In this document: piece after piece, positions 1-8,012 of the stretch
How positions within the stretch are numbered: the first letter of the stretch is position 1
How the letters are laid out: each line of letters starts with the position of its first letter
Source of the DNA: Parahaliea mediterranea
Lineage (GTDB): Bacteria > Pseudomonadota > Gammaproteobacteria > Pseudomonadales > Halieaceae
DNA length: 64,000 nucleotides
NCBI RefSeq assembly: GCF_017255185.1
Contig: NZ_JAFKCZ010000009.1
Coordinates: forward strand, 124,001 to 188,000
Reading direction: 5' to 3'
Notes under the pieces: generated by a model
Database searches by the model: none
The model's input: only the letters and a program-made list of their open reading frames with translations
What the model was told of the DNA's origin: nothing
Made by a program: the position numbers and the translations under genes

Positions 1-1367
1 CCATGGGCGCCGGTGCCGGCGCCAAGCTGGCCTGCTCCGGTGTCTATCTCCAGGGACGGGCGCCCGACCAGGTAGTCGAACGTGACCTGCGCCCGTTCAA
101 TTCCCCCCTGCTGGCGCGCGCGAGCTTCTCGTTCGATGCCGGTTCGCAAACGGCCTCTGCGGAGTATTATGGCTTTTTCAAGCGCACAGCCCTGTACCGC
201 CCCGGGCTGGGTTGTACCCTGATGATCGATGCCGACCGTGCGGATTTGCTCGCTCAAGCCGAAGGTATACCGATACCGCAAATGCCGGCAGCTTCCGCAG
301 AAGCGTGGCCCGCCGGACGGGGCGCCGGCCTTGCTGATTTGCCCGCTGGCGCCAGCAAGCTGGCACTAGAGGCCGCCATCGATGCCGCCTTCGCCGAGGA
401 CGCACCCGGTACAACTATTGATACACGCGCCCTGGTAGTAGTACAGGATGGCCGCCTCATCGCCGAGCGCTACGCACCGGGATTTGACCGTGAGTCGCGT
501 TTTCTCGCCTGGTCCGCCAGCAAGAGCATTACCAGCGCGCTGATCGGCACCCTGGTGACGGATGGCGAGCTGGACCTGGACGCGGCGGCTCCGATACCCG
601 CCTGGCGCTCGGACGACGATGCCCGCGGCGCCATCACCTTGCGCCATCTCCTGACCATGACCGATGGGCTGGCCTTTGTGGAACACCCCTATGGCCCCGG
701 AAATGACAGCACCAACATGCTGTTCAAGGAAGCGGACATGGCGGCGTACACCGCGGCGAGACCACTGGCGCACGACCCCGGTACGCACTGGTCCTACTCC
801 TCCGGTACGACCAATCTCCTGTCGCAAATCCTATTTGATTCAGCGGGCTCGAATCTTGCAGGTCTCCAGGATTTCGTTTGGTCGCGCTTCTTTGGTCCCG
901 CGGGCATGCACAGCTCGGTGTTTGAAGTGGATGTATCGGGCGCGCAGGTGGGCAGTTCCTACTTCTATGCCACGGCCCGTGACTGGGCGCGTTTCGGCCT
1001 GTTATTTCTCAATGAGGGAGAAATTAACGGCCAGCAGCTGTTGTCACCGGAATATGTCCGCTTTGCGGTGACGCCCATAGCCCAGGCTCCCGAGGGGCGC
1101 TACGGCGGACAGTTCTGGCTCAATGCCGGCGACCCGCAAGACCCGGGCAAGCGCTTCCTGCCGGATGCGCCCAGGGACTTGTTCATGGCCGCGGGGTTCA
1201 ACGGCCAGTTCATTGTCGTGGTGCCCTCGCGCAATACGGTGATCGTGCGCGCGGGTTGGACCAACGGTGAAGCCGCATTCGATATCAATCGACACGTAGC
1301 CGCCATCCTGGCGGCGCTGCCCGAGGTGGGCGCCGAAACCGGTCCCGCCGCCGCCCCCGCGCGGTGA
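1..1367 (+). CDS. Serine hydrolase, beta-lactamase (class C) family, 5' end missing
   Basis: The frame is open to the left edge. The first ATG (position 3) lies in ordinary coding sequence, and no signal peptide or ribosome site precedes it, so the true start is probably outside the window. About 454 residues are visible. The SxxK motif SASK is near residue 171, a YSS motif (HWSYSSGTTN) near 265, and a glycine-rich third motif (AGFNGQF) near 400, all in the order expected for the beta-lactamase/penicillin-binding fold that includes 6-aminohexanoate-dimer hydrolase-like esterases. Family members hydrolyse amide or ester bonds through the SxxK serine; the substrate here is unknown. The gene lies 44 bp upstream of an alpha/beta hydrolase on the same strand, possibly co-transcribed. 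Confidence 0.85.
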   Translation, partial: MGAGAGAKLACSGVYLQGRAPDQVVERDLRPFNSPLLARASFSFDAGSQTASAEYYGFFKRTALYRPGLGCTLMIDADRADLLAQAEGIPIPQMPAASAEAWPAGRGAGLADLPAGASKLALEAAIDAAFAEDAPGTTIDTRALVVVQDGRLIAERYAPGFDRESRFLAWSASKSITSALIGTLVTDGELDLDAAAPIPAWRSDDDARGAITLRHLLTMTDGLAFVEHPYGPGNDSTNMLFKEADMAAYTAARPLAHDPGTHWSYSSGTTNLLSQILFDSAGSNLAGLQDFVWSRFFGPAGMHSSVFEVDVSGAQVGSSYFYATARDWARFGLLFLNEGEINGQQLLSPEYVRFAVTPIAQAPEGRYGGQFWLNAGDPQDPGKRFLPDAPRDLFMAAGFNGQFIVVVPSRNTVIVRAGWTNGEAAFDINRHVAAILAALPEVGAETGPAAAPAR

Positions 1368-1411
1368 CCACTGGCTGGCGCTAAATACTAAAAAGGAGAA
1401 AGAGAAAGACA

Positions 1412-2464
1412 ATGACCAGACTATTCCTCTTATTCGCGACTCTGCTCGCAAACATGGCCATGGCGATGGGGGAGGGGACGCAAGCCTTCCCCGATACGCC
1501 GGAGAATCGCCGCATCGTCGATCAGGCCTGGGATGAGTATCGCCGCCTAGACGCCGAGCACGGTCAGTTTATCGATGTTAACGGCATCCGTATGCACTAC
1601 CTTGAGTGGGGCGACGAGTCGGGCGTTCCCCTGATCTGGTCCCACGGGTACTCTAGTACCGGCTACGAGTTGGCCAATGTCGGACCACAACTGGCGGAAG
1701 CGGGCTATCACGTCTATAGCATCACCTACCGGGGACACGGCCAGACCCAGGTTGGCGACTACGCCTTCTCCCTGTCGCATATCGCCGACGATATCGCCGC
1801 GATGATGGACGCACTCGGTATCGAGCGCGCGGTGATAGGGGGGCTATCCCTCGGCGGCGGCGTGACCACGGCATTCTACGACCACTACCCGGATCGGGTA
1901 CTCGGCCTGGTTCTGGAGGATGGCGGGGCCGATGCGGTGCAAGCGCGTACCGAGAAGATGTATGAAATGGCCAAGCAGATGGCCGACGCGATTCCCCCTT
2001 TCGAAGCTCTGGTTTTCAACAGCCGCTTTGAAGCCTTTCAAGCCATCGCCGGATTCTACGTTCCGGGTTGGGGCGGAAACATGCCGAGCGGAGTGGCGCC
2101 TATGTTCCAGGCCTGGATCAGCGAGCGCGATGATGGCAAGTTTGTGCCACATTACGACGGTCCGAGGTTACTGGGGGAGGGCGTGGCCACGTTTGATCCG
2201 GCACGCAGTCATGAGTTGCCGCTTCTCGGCCAGTCGTGGCGCCGCACACACCCGATCATTACCTACCGCAACCTCAACGTGCCGATGCTGATCATTGACC
2301 CCACGGGTGACCCCTTTGACCCGAGCGAGAGTTTTCGACGCCTGCGTGACCTGCATCCTTCTCTAGTCGAAATCGTCGAGTATCCCGATACGCCACACGC
2401 GGCACACCCGATGCGCCCGGACTGGTTCTTGCGCGATCTCCGCGGGCTGCTGGAGCGCTTGTAG
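1412..2464 (+). CDS. Exported alpha/beta-fold hydrolase
   Basis: 350 residues. The N-terminus (MTRLFLLFATLLANMAMAMG) is a plausible Sec signal peptide, which suggests a periplasmic enzyme. The alpha/beta hydrolase landmarks are present: oxyanion-hole HG at 78-79, nucleophile elbow GLSLGG with Ser146, a likely acid at Asp300 in PTGDP, and His329 in DTPHAAHP. A good ribosome site (AAGGAGAAAGAG) precedes the ATG. It follows the serine hydrolase by 44 bp. The family covers esterases, lipases, epoxide hydrolases and dehalogenases; nothing in the sequence fixes the substrate. Confidence 0.85.
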   Translation: MTRLFLLFATLLANMAMAMGEGTQAFPDTPENRRIVDQAWDEYRRLDAEHGQFIDVNGIRMHYLEWGDESGVPLIWSHGYSSTGYELANVGPQLAEAGYHVYSITYRGHGQTQVGDYAFSLSHIADDIAAMMDALGIERAVIGGLSLGGGVTTAFYDHYPDRVLGLVLEDGGADAVQARTEKMYEMAKQMADAIPPFEALVFNSRFEAFQAIAGFYVPGWGGNMPSGVAPMFQAWISERDDGKFVPHYDGPRLLGEGVATFDPARSHELPLLGQSWRRTHPIITYRNLNVPMLIIDPTGDPFDPSESFRRLRDLHPSLVEIVEYPDTPHAAHPMRPDWFLRDLRGLLERL

Positions 2465-2614
2465 GCGACAGCTTGCTATCCCCAATACTGACATCATCAC
2501 AGCCAATGGCGAGGCACGGGGATTCACCCGGGTGCGGATTTGTCCGGGAAATACGCCAGTAGTACTATTGCTGGCGTCAACCACGAACATAGCCCATTCA
2601 GCAAAAGGGTGGTA

Positions 2615-3565
2615 ATGATGTCTTTACAACCCAGAACAACGACACCGGAAGAAGACGGAGAGGAGAAGGGAAGGGCGGTGGTATTTGCCCTCGAGCCCCA
2701 CCCTTTGCAGCCTTCGTTGGCAACGCTATTGTGCGCGGATAGTGGTGACTTCACCACGCGCCAATTCCCCGATGGCGAGTCCTATCTTCGCATCGCAACA
2801 CCGGTTGCAGGGCGCCCCTGCATCGTCGTGGCCGACCTCTCACATCCCAACGCCAAGTACCTGCCTCTGATATTCATGCTGGAGACACTTCGGGAATTGG
2901 GGGCGTCAACCGTCGGGCTTGTCGCCCCTTATCTGAGCTATATGCGACAGGATCGCCGTTTTATACAAGGCGAGGCCGTCACTTCCAGAATATTTGCCGC
3001 CGATATTTCCCGCCATATTGACTGGCTGGTTACCGTCGATCCCCACCTGCACCGCTATCATTCCCTGGATGAAATATATCGTGTTCCTTCGCATGTTGTG
3101 CAAGGCGCGCCTGCGCTGGCGGACTGGCTAAAAAACAAGCAAAACTTGGTGCTGGTCGGCCCCGATGCAGAGAGCGAACAATGGGTTAGCGGCATTGCCG
3201 AGCGCAGCGGCCATCCTTTTGTTATAGGGAGCAAGGTTCGTCGGGGAGACCGCGACGTACAGGTCACGCTGCCAAGTATGGATGCCTTTCGTACGCACAC
3301 CGCGATGATAATCGACGACGTCATATCCAGCGGACAGACAATACTGCAATGTATTCGGGCACTCAGGGATCAAGGCGTCGACCGTATCGCTTGTGCCGCC
3401 GTGCACGGTATCTTTGCCGACGGTGTTGATGAAGACTTAATGGCAGCCGGCCTGGAGTCGCTGGTAACTACAAATACCGTCGTTCATCAATCTAACGCGG
3501 TGGATATTTCACCGTTGTTGGTCGAGCCAATAGTCACTTGCTTATTGGCCGAACAACACAGTTAG
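2615..3565 (+). CDS. Ribose-phosphate pyrophosphokinase-like protein (PRPP synthetase paralog)
   Basis: 316 residues from the ATG at 2615, preceded by an AAAAGGG ribosome site at 2603-2609; the frame is open further upstream to 2540, but that part has no ribosome site and no family similarity. The N-terminal region has FPDGESYLRI, as in Prs, then APYLSYMRQDRRF (compare Prs PYFGYARQDR), VDPHLHR, and the PRPP-binding loop AMIIDDVISSGQTI. The family transfers pyrophosphate from ATP to ribose-5-phosphate. The catalytic flexible loop differs from housekeeping Prs (GEAVTSR where Prs usually has PITAK). This is therefore more likely a divergent paralog than the essential prs gene. A small unknown gene follows 31 bp downstream. 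Confidence 0.8.
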   Translation: MMSLQPRTTTPEEDGEEKGRAVVFALEPHPLQPSLATLLCADSGDFTTRQFPDGESYLRIATPVAGRPCIVVADLSHPNAKYLPLIFMLETLRELGASTVGLVAPYLSYMRQDRRFIQGEAVTSRIFAADISRHIDWLVTVDPHLHRYHSLDEIYRVPSHVVQGAPALADWLKNKQNLVLVGPDAESEQWVSGIAERSGHPFVIGSKVRRGDRDVQVTLPSMDAFRTHTAMIIDDVISSGQTILQCIRALRDQGVDRIACAAVHGIFADGVDEDLMAAGLESLVTTNTVVHQSNAVDISPLLVEPIVTCLLAEQHS

Positions 3566-3596
3566 TTGTAGAAACAGCCGGAGACGCAACAAACCA

Positions 3597-4001
3597 ATGC
3601 CAGTTGCCGTTCGCCTAGTCACTTATGTTGATATCGACGAAAAGCGTTATCAACAGGAGAATATTTCTCTATCTGCGCGTCACGAACTGGAACTGGCAGA
3701 TGGCAGCCGCGTGCTCCTGCTTGATGATCGCGGCTGGGGTGGTTCCGCGAAATGGCACGATGTGCCCATAAAGGAGGTCGAGGAATCATCGCGTATGGTT
3801 GCCGGTCCAGATGATCCGCCCGAAAATCGCTCGCGTGACCAGATGGAAACCGATCATTGGGCTCGCCTGGAACAGATTGCACGCGAACAAGGAGCGAATG
3901 TTGATGCCGTGAATCTCAGGTCTCTGAAGCACGATGTGGTATTCAGCCAGCGGCTGCGAGTACGCTTTGAGTTGGAATCCGACTGCGGAGGCTCCAGCTA
4001 G
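3597..4001 (+). CDS. Hypothetical protein downstream of PRPP-synthetase-like gene
   Basis: 134 residues, no recognised domain. The sequence is hydrophilic and acidic with no signal peptide or membrane segment. The N-terminal half (SLSARHELELADGSRVLLL) looks like beta strands and the C-terminal half contains a helical stretch around residues 85-110. It lies 31 bp after the PRPP-synthetase-like gene on the same strand and probably shares its transcript. The last residues are Ser/Gly rich (CGGSS). A hairpin at 4015-4042 follows its stop codon. Confidence 0.6.
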   Translation: MPVAVRLVTYVDIDEKRYQQENISLSARHELELADGSRVLLLDDRGWGGSAKWHDVPIKEVEESSRMVAGPDDPPENRSRDQMETDHWARLEQIAREQGANVDAVNLRSLKHDVVFSQRLRVRFELESDCGGSS

Positions 4002-4014
4002 AGCCTATTACATA

Positions 4015-4042
4015 ATGTCCAACACTAAACAGTATTGGACAT
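4015..4042. repeat. Hairpin after the PRPP-synthetase-like operon
   Basis: ATGTCCAA at 4015-4022 pairs with TTGGACAT at 4035-4042. Three further inner pairs (ACT/AGT) follow after one mismatch, leaving an AAAC loop. No U-run follows on either strand, so intrinsic termination is uncertain. It lies where the GC-rich left part gives way to the accessory island, and could be a terminator, an operator or a mobile-element remnant. Confidence 0.4.
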
Positions 4043-4077
4043 AAGAAAGGTGGTAGTTAGGGCTGTGTAGACTGCGG

Positions 4078-4290
4078 CTATGCCCTGCAGTCCTGGGCCT
4101 CTATCAGGGTCTGAAGGTCGCCATGGACCTGGTGTAACAACTCCATGTCCGGACCGTCATCGGTGATCTCATCCTTGATGAGCCTTTCAAGCAGCCACCC
4201 TATCCGCTCACTGAACATAGCAACCTCCAGGTGAAAGCTATTGAAGCGCCGAGCAACAGATAGCTTTTTCAGCTCGGCGGGCGCATTCAT
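4078..4290 (-). CDS. Small hypothetical protein, coupled to a truncated upstream ORF
   Basis: 70 residues, mostly helical and charged (FSERIGWLLERLIKDEITDDGPDM). No domain recognised. Its ATG overlaps the stop of the upstream minus-strand ORF in an ATGA tetranucleotide, which is typical of translationally coupled operon genes and is the main reason to believe it is real. The upstream partner has lost its 5' end, so this gene may no longer be expressed. Confidence 0.45.
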   Translation of the reverse strand: MNAPAELKKLSVARRFNSFHLEVAMFSERIGWLLERLIKDEITDDGPDMELLHQVHGDLQTLIEAQDCRA

Positions 4291-4508
4291 GAAGCGGCCC
4301 TCGCCGATGGATGAACCAGGTCGAGATCAAAGGCCCAGTCCGGTATTTCGGCAGGTTGAGCGCAAACTCTGTGGAAGTTGTACTCTCCTGCGCGCATTAA
4401 TGCCGGAACATCCTCCCGCCGCGGGAGTTCGAACATGTAATTGACGTCCACCCGGGTATGGCGGTATTCCCCCGCCCTCACCTGCTGGATATCCGAAAGC
4501 TGAGTGGG
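4287..4508 (-). pseudogene. 3' remnant of an unknown gene, cut at the island junction
   Basis: The minus-strand frame is open from about 4508 to the TGA at 4287-4289 and encodes about 72 residues including VNYMFELPRREDVPALMRAG and AEIPDWAFDLDLVHPSAR. It has the codon use and GC content of the surrounding chromosome. An in-frame TGA lies immediately upstream, in DNA that is AT-rich and belongs to the plus-strand ORF at 4504, so the 5' part of this gene appears to have been removed. The downstream end overlaps the next ORF by ATGA. I do not recognise the family. Confidence 0.45.
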
Positions 4509-4773
4509 TCAAATCCAGAGCCCGGAAAATGATAGAACGATTACAGTTTCACCAGATATCTTTGATAATCTTGGCGATGCAACAATCTCGCTAACCATTG
4601 GGCATGAGTTGGTTCATGTTTCCGACATTATTGCTGCAGGCGGATATATTGAAGAAGCAACTATTCCTCATTACAGGCCAGAGATCAACGCAAGGCTATG
4701 TGAGTTGCGTGACGATACGAATATAGGAGAAAACTTCAGCATGGAATATTTTTTAAACGCGTATAAAATTTGA
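4504..4773 (+). pseudogene. C-terminal fragment of a zincin metallopeptidase domain (HELVH), possible polymorphic-toxin tip
   Basis: 89 residues from a GTG that directly follows an in-frame TGA; there is no ribosome site and no N-terminal partner domain, so this is probably the 3' end of a once longer gene. It contains GHELVHVSD with the HExxH zinc motif at residues 34-38 and, 22 residues later, PEINARLCE, whose Glu60 could be the third ligand as in gluzincins. HELxHxxD followed by a Glu-containing helix is seen in effector peptidases of the M91/Tox-MPTase kind attached to Rhs-type proteins (family knowledge). Base composition is clearly AT-richer than the left flank. The next gene, 30 bp on, is a secreted TIMP/NTR-like protein. 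Confidence 0.55.
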
Positions 4774-4803
4774 AAGACTTAGGGATAGGATGAGAACTCA
4801 ACA

Positions 4804-5256
4804 ATGGAAAAACTGTACGCAATTGCCACAATTGTTGTATCCCTACTGCTAGTTAGTGCCGGTGCAAAGGCTAGCTGTTGGGTGAAGTACACTAGCGAAG
4901 AGGTTCAGTTTCATAGAGCAGTACTAAATAGTGACCTAATTTTTGTAGGTGAGGTGAAGTCTGTTATAAAAACTATCTACCAGGAAAGAAGAGATAGTGA
5001 ACGTATTATTGATATATCTGCAGATTTCAAAATACTTCAAATGATAAAGGGAGCTGATTCGAATTCAATTAACGTTTCGGGTGATAACGTGGATCGATGT
5101 GGATGCAATTACAACTTCCAACCCGAGATTGAATACCTTGTATTTGCCCGGCTGATCGATGAACGATACAGAACCCATCACTGTAACTTGATTACAACCG
5201 AATATTCTGATGATATTCCATCAATAGAGGAACTAATTGGTAGCGTCGACTCCTAG
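4804..5256 (+). CDS. Secreted TIMP/netrin-like (NTR) domain protein
   Basis: 150 residues. Residues 1-23 form a signal peptide (hydrophobic core IATIVVSLLLVSAG, cleavage likely after AKA-23), leaving Ser-Cys at the mature N-terminus. The mature protein has the layout of bacterial TIMP-like domains: an early Cys (25), a DLIFVGEVKSV strand, DFKILQMIKG, a CGC at 99-101 followed by EIEYLVFA, and a late Cys127 in HHCNL. Four cysteines could form two disulfides in the periplasm. It lies 30 bp downstream of the HELVH metallopeptidase fragment on the same strand. Eukaryotic TIMPs inhibit zinc metalloproteases; bacterial relatives are mostly uncharacterised, so an immunity role is inference only. Confidence 0.65.
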   Translation: MEKLYAIATIVVSLLLVSAGAKASCWVKYTSEEVQFHRAVLNSDLIFVGEVKSVIKTIYQERRDSERIIDISADFKILQMIKGADSNSINVSGDNVDRCGCNYNFQPEIEYLVFARLIDERYRTHHCNLITTEYSDDIPSIEELIGSVDS

Positions 5257-5470
5257 TAAGTGAAGGAAAACTTTACGAATAAATCGCCTCGTACTTTGCG
5301 AGCGATGGCATACCCAGTACCAGCTCCCCGGCAACATTAGTTAACTTGTTTCTCTGATAGCTCAGTATTTAATGAGTGAAAATGATTCTTGAACAGTAAA
5401 TAATCTTTAGAATCTGGAGCCGCCCTTCCCTTTTACAAACCACCACTAATTTCCGCGGTACTCTCGGAAA

Positions 5471-5710
5471 CTGTTCTTCGAGTGGCCAACTGCGGCTTTA
5501 GGCTTACTTGATAGATTACTCAATGCGAATAATAAGTGGGATATGGTTCGAAGAAAGTATGTTTTACTCCAGGAGAAAGTCTATAAAGAATACTATTATC
5601 CTGACGATTCAGGAGCGATGAGAGAACTAAAAGGTTGGGTTAACATTGATGATCCGTATGCTTGCGCAAATATGGGAGCTACGAGGTACTACAAATGGAG
5701 TTCGAACTGA
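5471..5710 (+). pseudogene. Unknown gene fragment (C-terminal end)
   Basis: This open frame ends at a TGA at 5708-5710 and encodes WPTAALGLLDRLLN followed by KYVLLQEKVYKEYYYPDDSG and a C-terminus GATRYYKWSSN. It has no start codon with a ribosome site; the first internal ATG is at 5543. The composition resembles real protein rather than noise, and the gene after it is a lipoprotein. It may be a second orphan C-terminal domain like the one at 4504, but no family is recognised. DNA from 5257 to 5470 shows nothing identifiable. Confidence 0.3.
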
Positions 5711-5753
5711 TACTCAAGGGGTTCCGGCCGAAGTACTTGGGTGGTGGATGAAT

Positions 5754-6215
5754 ATGATTAATCGGCGAATCAGTTTTATAGCTCTGTTACTACTTATTCA
5801 AGGGTGTGATATTGATAACAAGTCGCTAGATGAGCGTGTTAATGTCCCATATTTTGCCCACTGTAGCGATTCATTTAGCAAAATGCTATCCCGTTTTCAA
5901 GAGTATGGTGGACCTTTTGAAACAGATGTATTTTTACCTGAGCGAAAGTCCCATCCAGAATTTGATACGAATGGCGTTGCCGTCATTAGGTACAATTCTA
6001 CTCAGGCTAACTTAGTAGATCCTGCGATAAATGCCTATTTGGATTCGTGCGGCCCTAATTCTTCAATTACTTTTTCTTCTGATGGCGTTACAGAGAAAGC
6101 TGTACGGGATGTAATTAAGCACTATCAAAGTGGAGAAGTGTATACGGGTAAGATATACCTGTTGCTAGAAGATGAGCACATTGAAGTTTTTTTTACGAAA
6201 GCACGTAAATACTGA
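5754..6215 (+). CDS. Small lipoprotein of unknown function
   Basis: 153 residues from the ATG at 5754, chosen because GGTGG at about 5741-5746 is a fitting ribosome site and because the N-terminus then becomes a proper lipoprotein signal (INRRISFIALLLLIQGC, lipobox LIQGC). The mature part has no recognised domain: it is mixed alpha/beta with Cys in AHCSDSF and LDSCGPN. The frame is open upstream to 5646, but that stretch overlaps the gene fragment ending at 5710. AT-rich like its neighbours. Small lipoproteins after toxin-domain fragments are often immunity proteins in polymorphic toxin loci; that role is only suggested here by position. Confidence 0.6.
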   Translation: MINRRISFIALLLLIQGCDIDNKSLDERVNVPYFAHCSDSFSKMLSRFQEYGGPFETDVFLPERKSHPEFDTNGVAVIRYNSTQANLVDPAINAYLDSCGPNSSITFSSDGVTEKAVRDVIKHYQSGEVYTGKIYLLLEDEHIEVFFTKARKY

Positions 6216-6295
6216 CTTATTACTTGTGAGCTTTCCCCAGGGGGATCCAAAGGGATTCCCTCTACCGAGCATAGATGATGCTCCATGGCTGCAGA

Positions 6296-6700
6296 ATGAC
6301 TAGAATCAATAGAATAATTGTAATTGCAGCATCAATCGCAATTGCTACGATTTTGCTTATGCTAGGTATCGTACTACAGGTCGGTCATGGCGAGCTGGTT
6401 TCACAGAGGCGAATTATAGCCGCATGTCAAGTGAAAGGCCTTGCCTATATTTACAATGAAGTCTACAGAACAAAGGGCAGCTACACTTTTGATAGAACCG
6501 AAGAGAGCAATAAGTCGCTGATTGCAGAAACAATCACTGGATGCGGACCGAATGTTAGCGACCTTGATTTGCTAATGCGTGATCCATGGGGAGATGAACT
6601 AATAGTAGATAATAAATCGGATGGTCGATTGCATATCTACTCACGTAACTACGATCGTGCAAGCGTAGTGTTATATAAAGGAGAATTTGCAGAAGAATAG
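6296..6700 (+). CDS. Small membrane-anchored protein with a pseudopilin-like DPWG end
   Basis: 134 residues from the ATG at 6296 (MTRINRIIVIAAS); an upstream in-frame ATG at 6275 is less likely because the hydrophobic segment would start late. A single membrane segment spans about residues 7-28, followed by an exported domain ending in DLLMRDPWGDELIVDN and GRLHIYSRNYD. DPWG followed by a strand and a turn near the C-terminus resembles type II secretion pseudopilins of the GspG kind, but the N-terminus lacks the prepilin GFTLxE signal, so it is not a pilin. Part of its 3' end is repeated in decayed form at 9574-9654. Function unknown. Confidence 0.55.
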   Translation: MTRINRIIVIAASIAIATILLMLGIVLQVGHGELVSQRRIIAACQVKGLAYIYNEVYRTKGSYTFDRTEESNKSLIAETITGCGPNVSDLDLLMRDPWGDELIVDNKSDGRLHIYSRNYDRASVVLYKGEFAEE

Positions 6701-6749
6701 CTGATTCATTTTTGAGGGTGTAAATAAATCTGTGTAACCGCGCTAAGAA

Positions 6750-6780
6750 TGGAACAAGACAGGTGGAACAAGACAGGCAC
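6750..6780. repeat. Tandem 14-bp repeat at the left end of the transposase element
   Basis: TGGAACAAGACAGG occurs at 6750-6763 and again, contiguous, at 6764-6777, followed by CAC. The last 11 bp (AAGACAGGCAC, 6770-6780) are inverted at 8013-8023, downstream of the transposase. This is the kind of short sequence found around REP-associated tyrosine transposases. Confidence 0.7.
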
Positions 6781-6881
6781 TGAATATTTTACTGAACTTT
6801 TAATCTAATCCGTCCTGTGAATTGCAATCCGCCCTCTCAAGGACCAATCTGACTACCTATCAAGTCGACGACAGGTTAACT

Positions 6882-7826
6882 ATGCCCAGACCTCGCAAGG
6901 CCCAGGTCTGCAAAGCAGAGACGCCCTACTACCACTGTATCTCTCGCTGTGTTCGCCGCGCTTTTCTCTGTGGGTTCGACGACGACTTGGGCATATCTTA
7001 CGAGCACCGCCGGCAATGGGTAGTTGAACGTTTGCATCTGCTTGCCTCTCTCTTCGCCATTGATATCTGTGCCTACGCCATCATGAGCAATCACTACCAC
7101 CTCGTTGTGCGCCTCGGCAACAGCCGCAGCTGGAGTGATCGCGATGTCGTCGCCCGCTGGTTGCACCTGTTTCAGGGCCCGATTCTGGCCCACCGCTTCC
7201 TGGACGGTGAAGACCTCAGCCCCGCGCAACGCCAGACCGTTGGTGATATCGTCGGCGTTTGGCGGGCCAGACTGGAAGACCTCAGCTGGTTCATGAAATG
7301 CCTCAACGAACCCATTGCCCGACAGGCCAATAAAGAGGACGAATGCACCGGGCACTTTTGGGAAGCCCGCTTCAAGTCTCAGGCCCTGAAGACGGAAAAA
7401 TCCCTGATCAGTTGCATGGCCTATGTGGATCTTAATCCCGTGCGCGCCGGGATTGCTAGGACACCAGAAGAATCGGACTACAGTAGCATTCAGCAAAGGC
7501 TAGATAACCGAATCAACCGAAAATTGCGTGTGGCTATTCGTGAGGCCTACACTGCCACAATCAAAGACTTCCCTTTCAAACCTCTACTCCACTTCTCAGC
7601 AGACCGCACAGCATCACTAGAGCCCGGCATCCCCTTTGACTTTCCGGCCTATGCGCAGCTTGTGGACTGGACGGGGCGACAGTTCCGGCGCTGGAAGCGG
7701 GGTTATATAAATAGCGATCTTCCGCCTTTACTGGAACGACTAAACTTTGGACCAGAGGAATGGCTAATCAATTCAGGTCGTTTTGAGCAAATTTATCGGC
7801 GACGATTTAGTAACCACAGCGGATAG
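6882..7826 (+). CDS. REP-associated tyrosine transposase-like protein (Y1 Tnp, IS200/IS605 superfamily)
   Basis: 314 residues from the ATG at 6882 (MPRPRKAQ), where family similarity begins; the frame is open upstream to 6822 without a ribosome site. The Y1 transposase signature is clear: YYHCISRCVRRAFLCG near the start, the HUH-type metal site in AIMSNHYHLVV (His71, His73), and AYVDLNPVRAGI with the preceding GHFWEARFKSQAL. These enzymes nick and join single-stranded DNA through a catalytic tyrosine, and RAYT members are tied to REP-like palindromes. It is GC-richer than the genes on either side, so it may have entered the AT-rich island separately. Apparently full length. Confidence 0.85.
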   Translation: MPRPRKAQVCKAETPYYHCISRCVRRAFLCGFDDDLGISYEHRRQWVVERLHLLASLFAIDICAYAIMSNHYHLVVRLGNSRSWSDRDVVARWLHLFQGPILAHRFLDGEDLSPAQRQTVGDIVGVWRARLEDLSWFMKCLNEPIARQANKEDECTGHFWEARFKSQALKTEKSLISCMAYVDLNPVRAGIARTPEESDYSSIQQRLDNRINRKLRVAIREAYTATIKDFPFKPLLHFSADRTASLEPGIPFDFPAYAQLVDWTGRQFRRWKRGYINSDLPPLLERLNFGPEEWLINSGRFEQIYRRRFSNHSG

Positions 7827-8012
7827 ACAGAATAGAAAGTCACCCAGGCGACCTGAATGCCCCGCGCCCTGCCCAGCCATACCTCTTTTCGACAACGCGT
7901 GCCGCACTCCCTGTACTAAACGAGTACTTTTGCCAGAAGGGTCTGTGTGTGGCAATAGTTACAGTCAAGCCCGGGTTTTTATAAGAATCACCGTTTCCAT
8001 AGATTTTTTTGG

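Noticed and set aside
5646-5753. Upstream start at 5646 for the lipoprotein gene
   Set aside because: It overlaps another coding-like frame and would place the lipobox too far from the N-terminus; the ATG at 5754 has a ribosome site and gives a normal lipoprotein signal.
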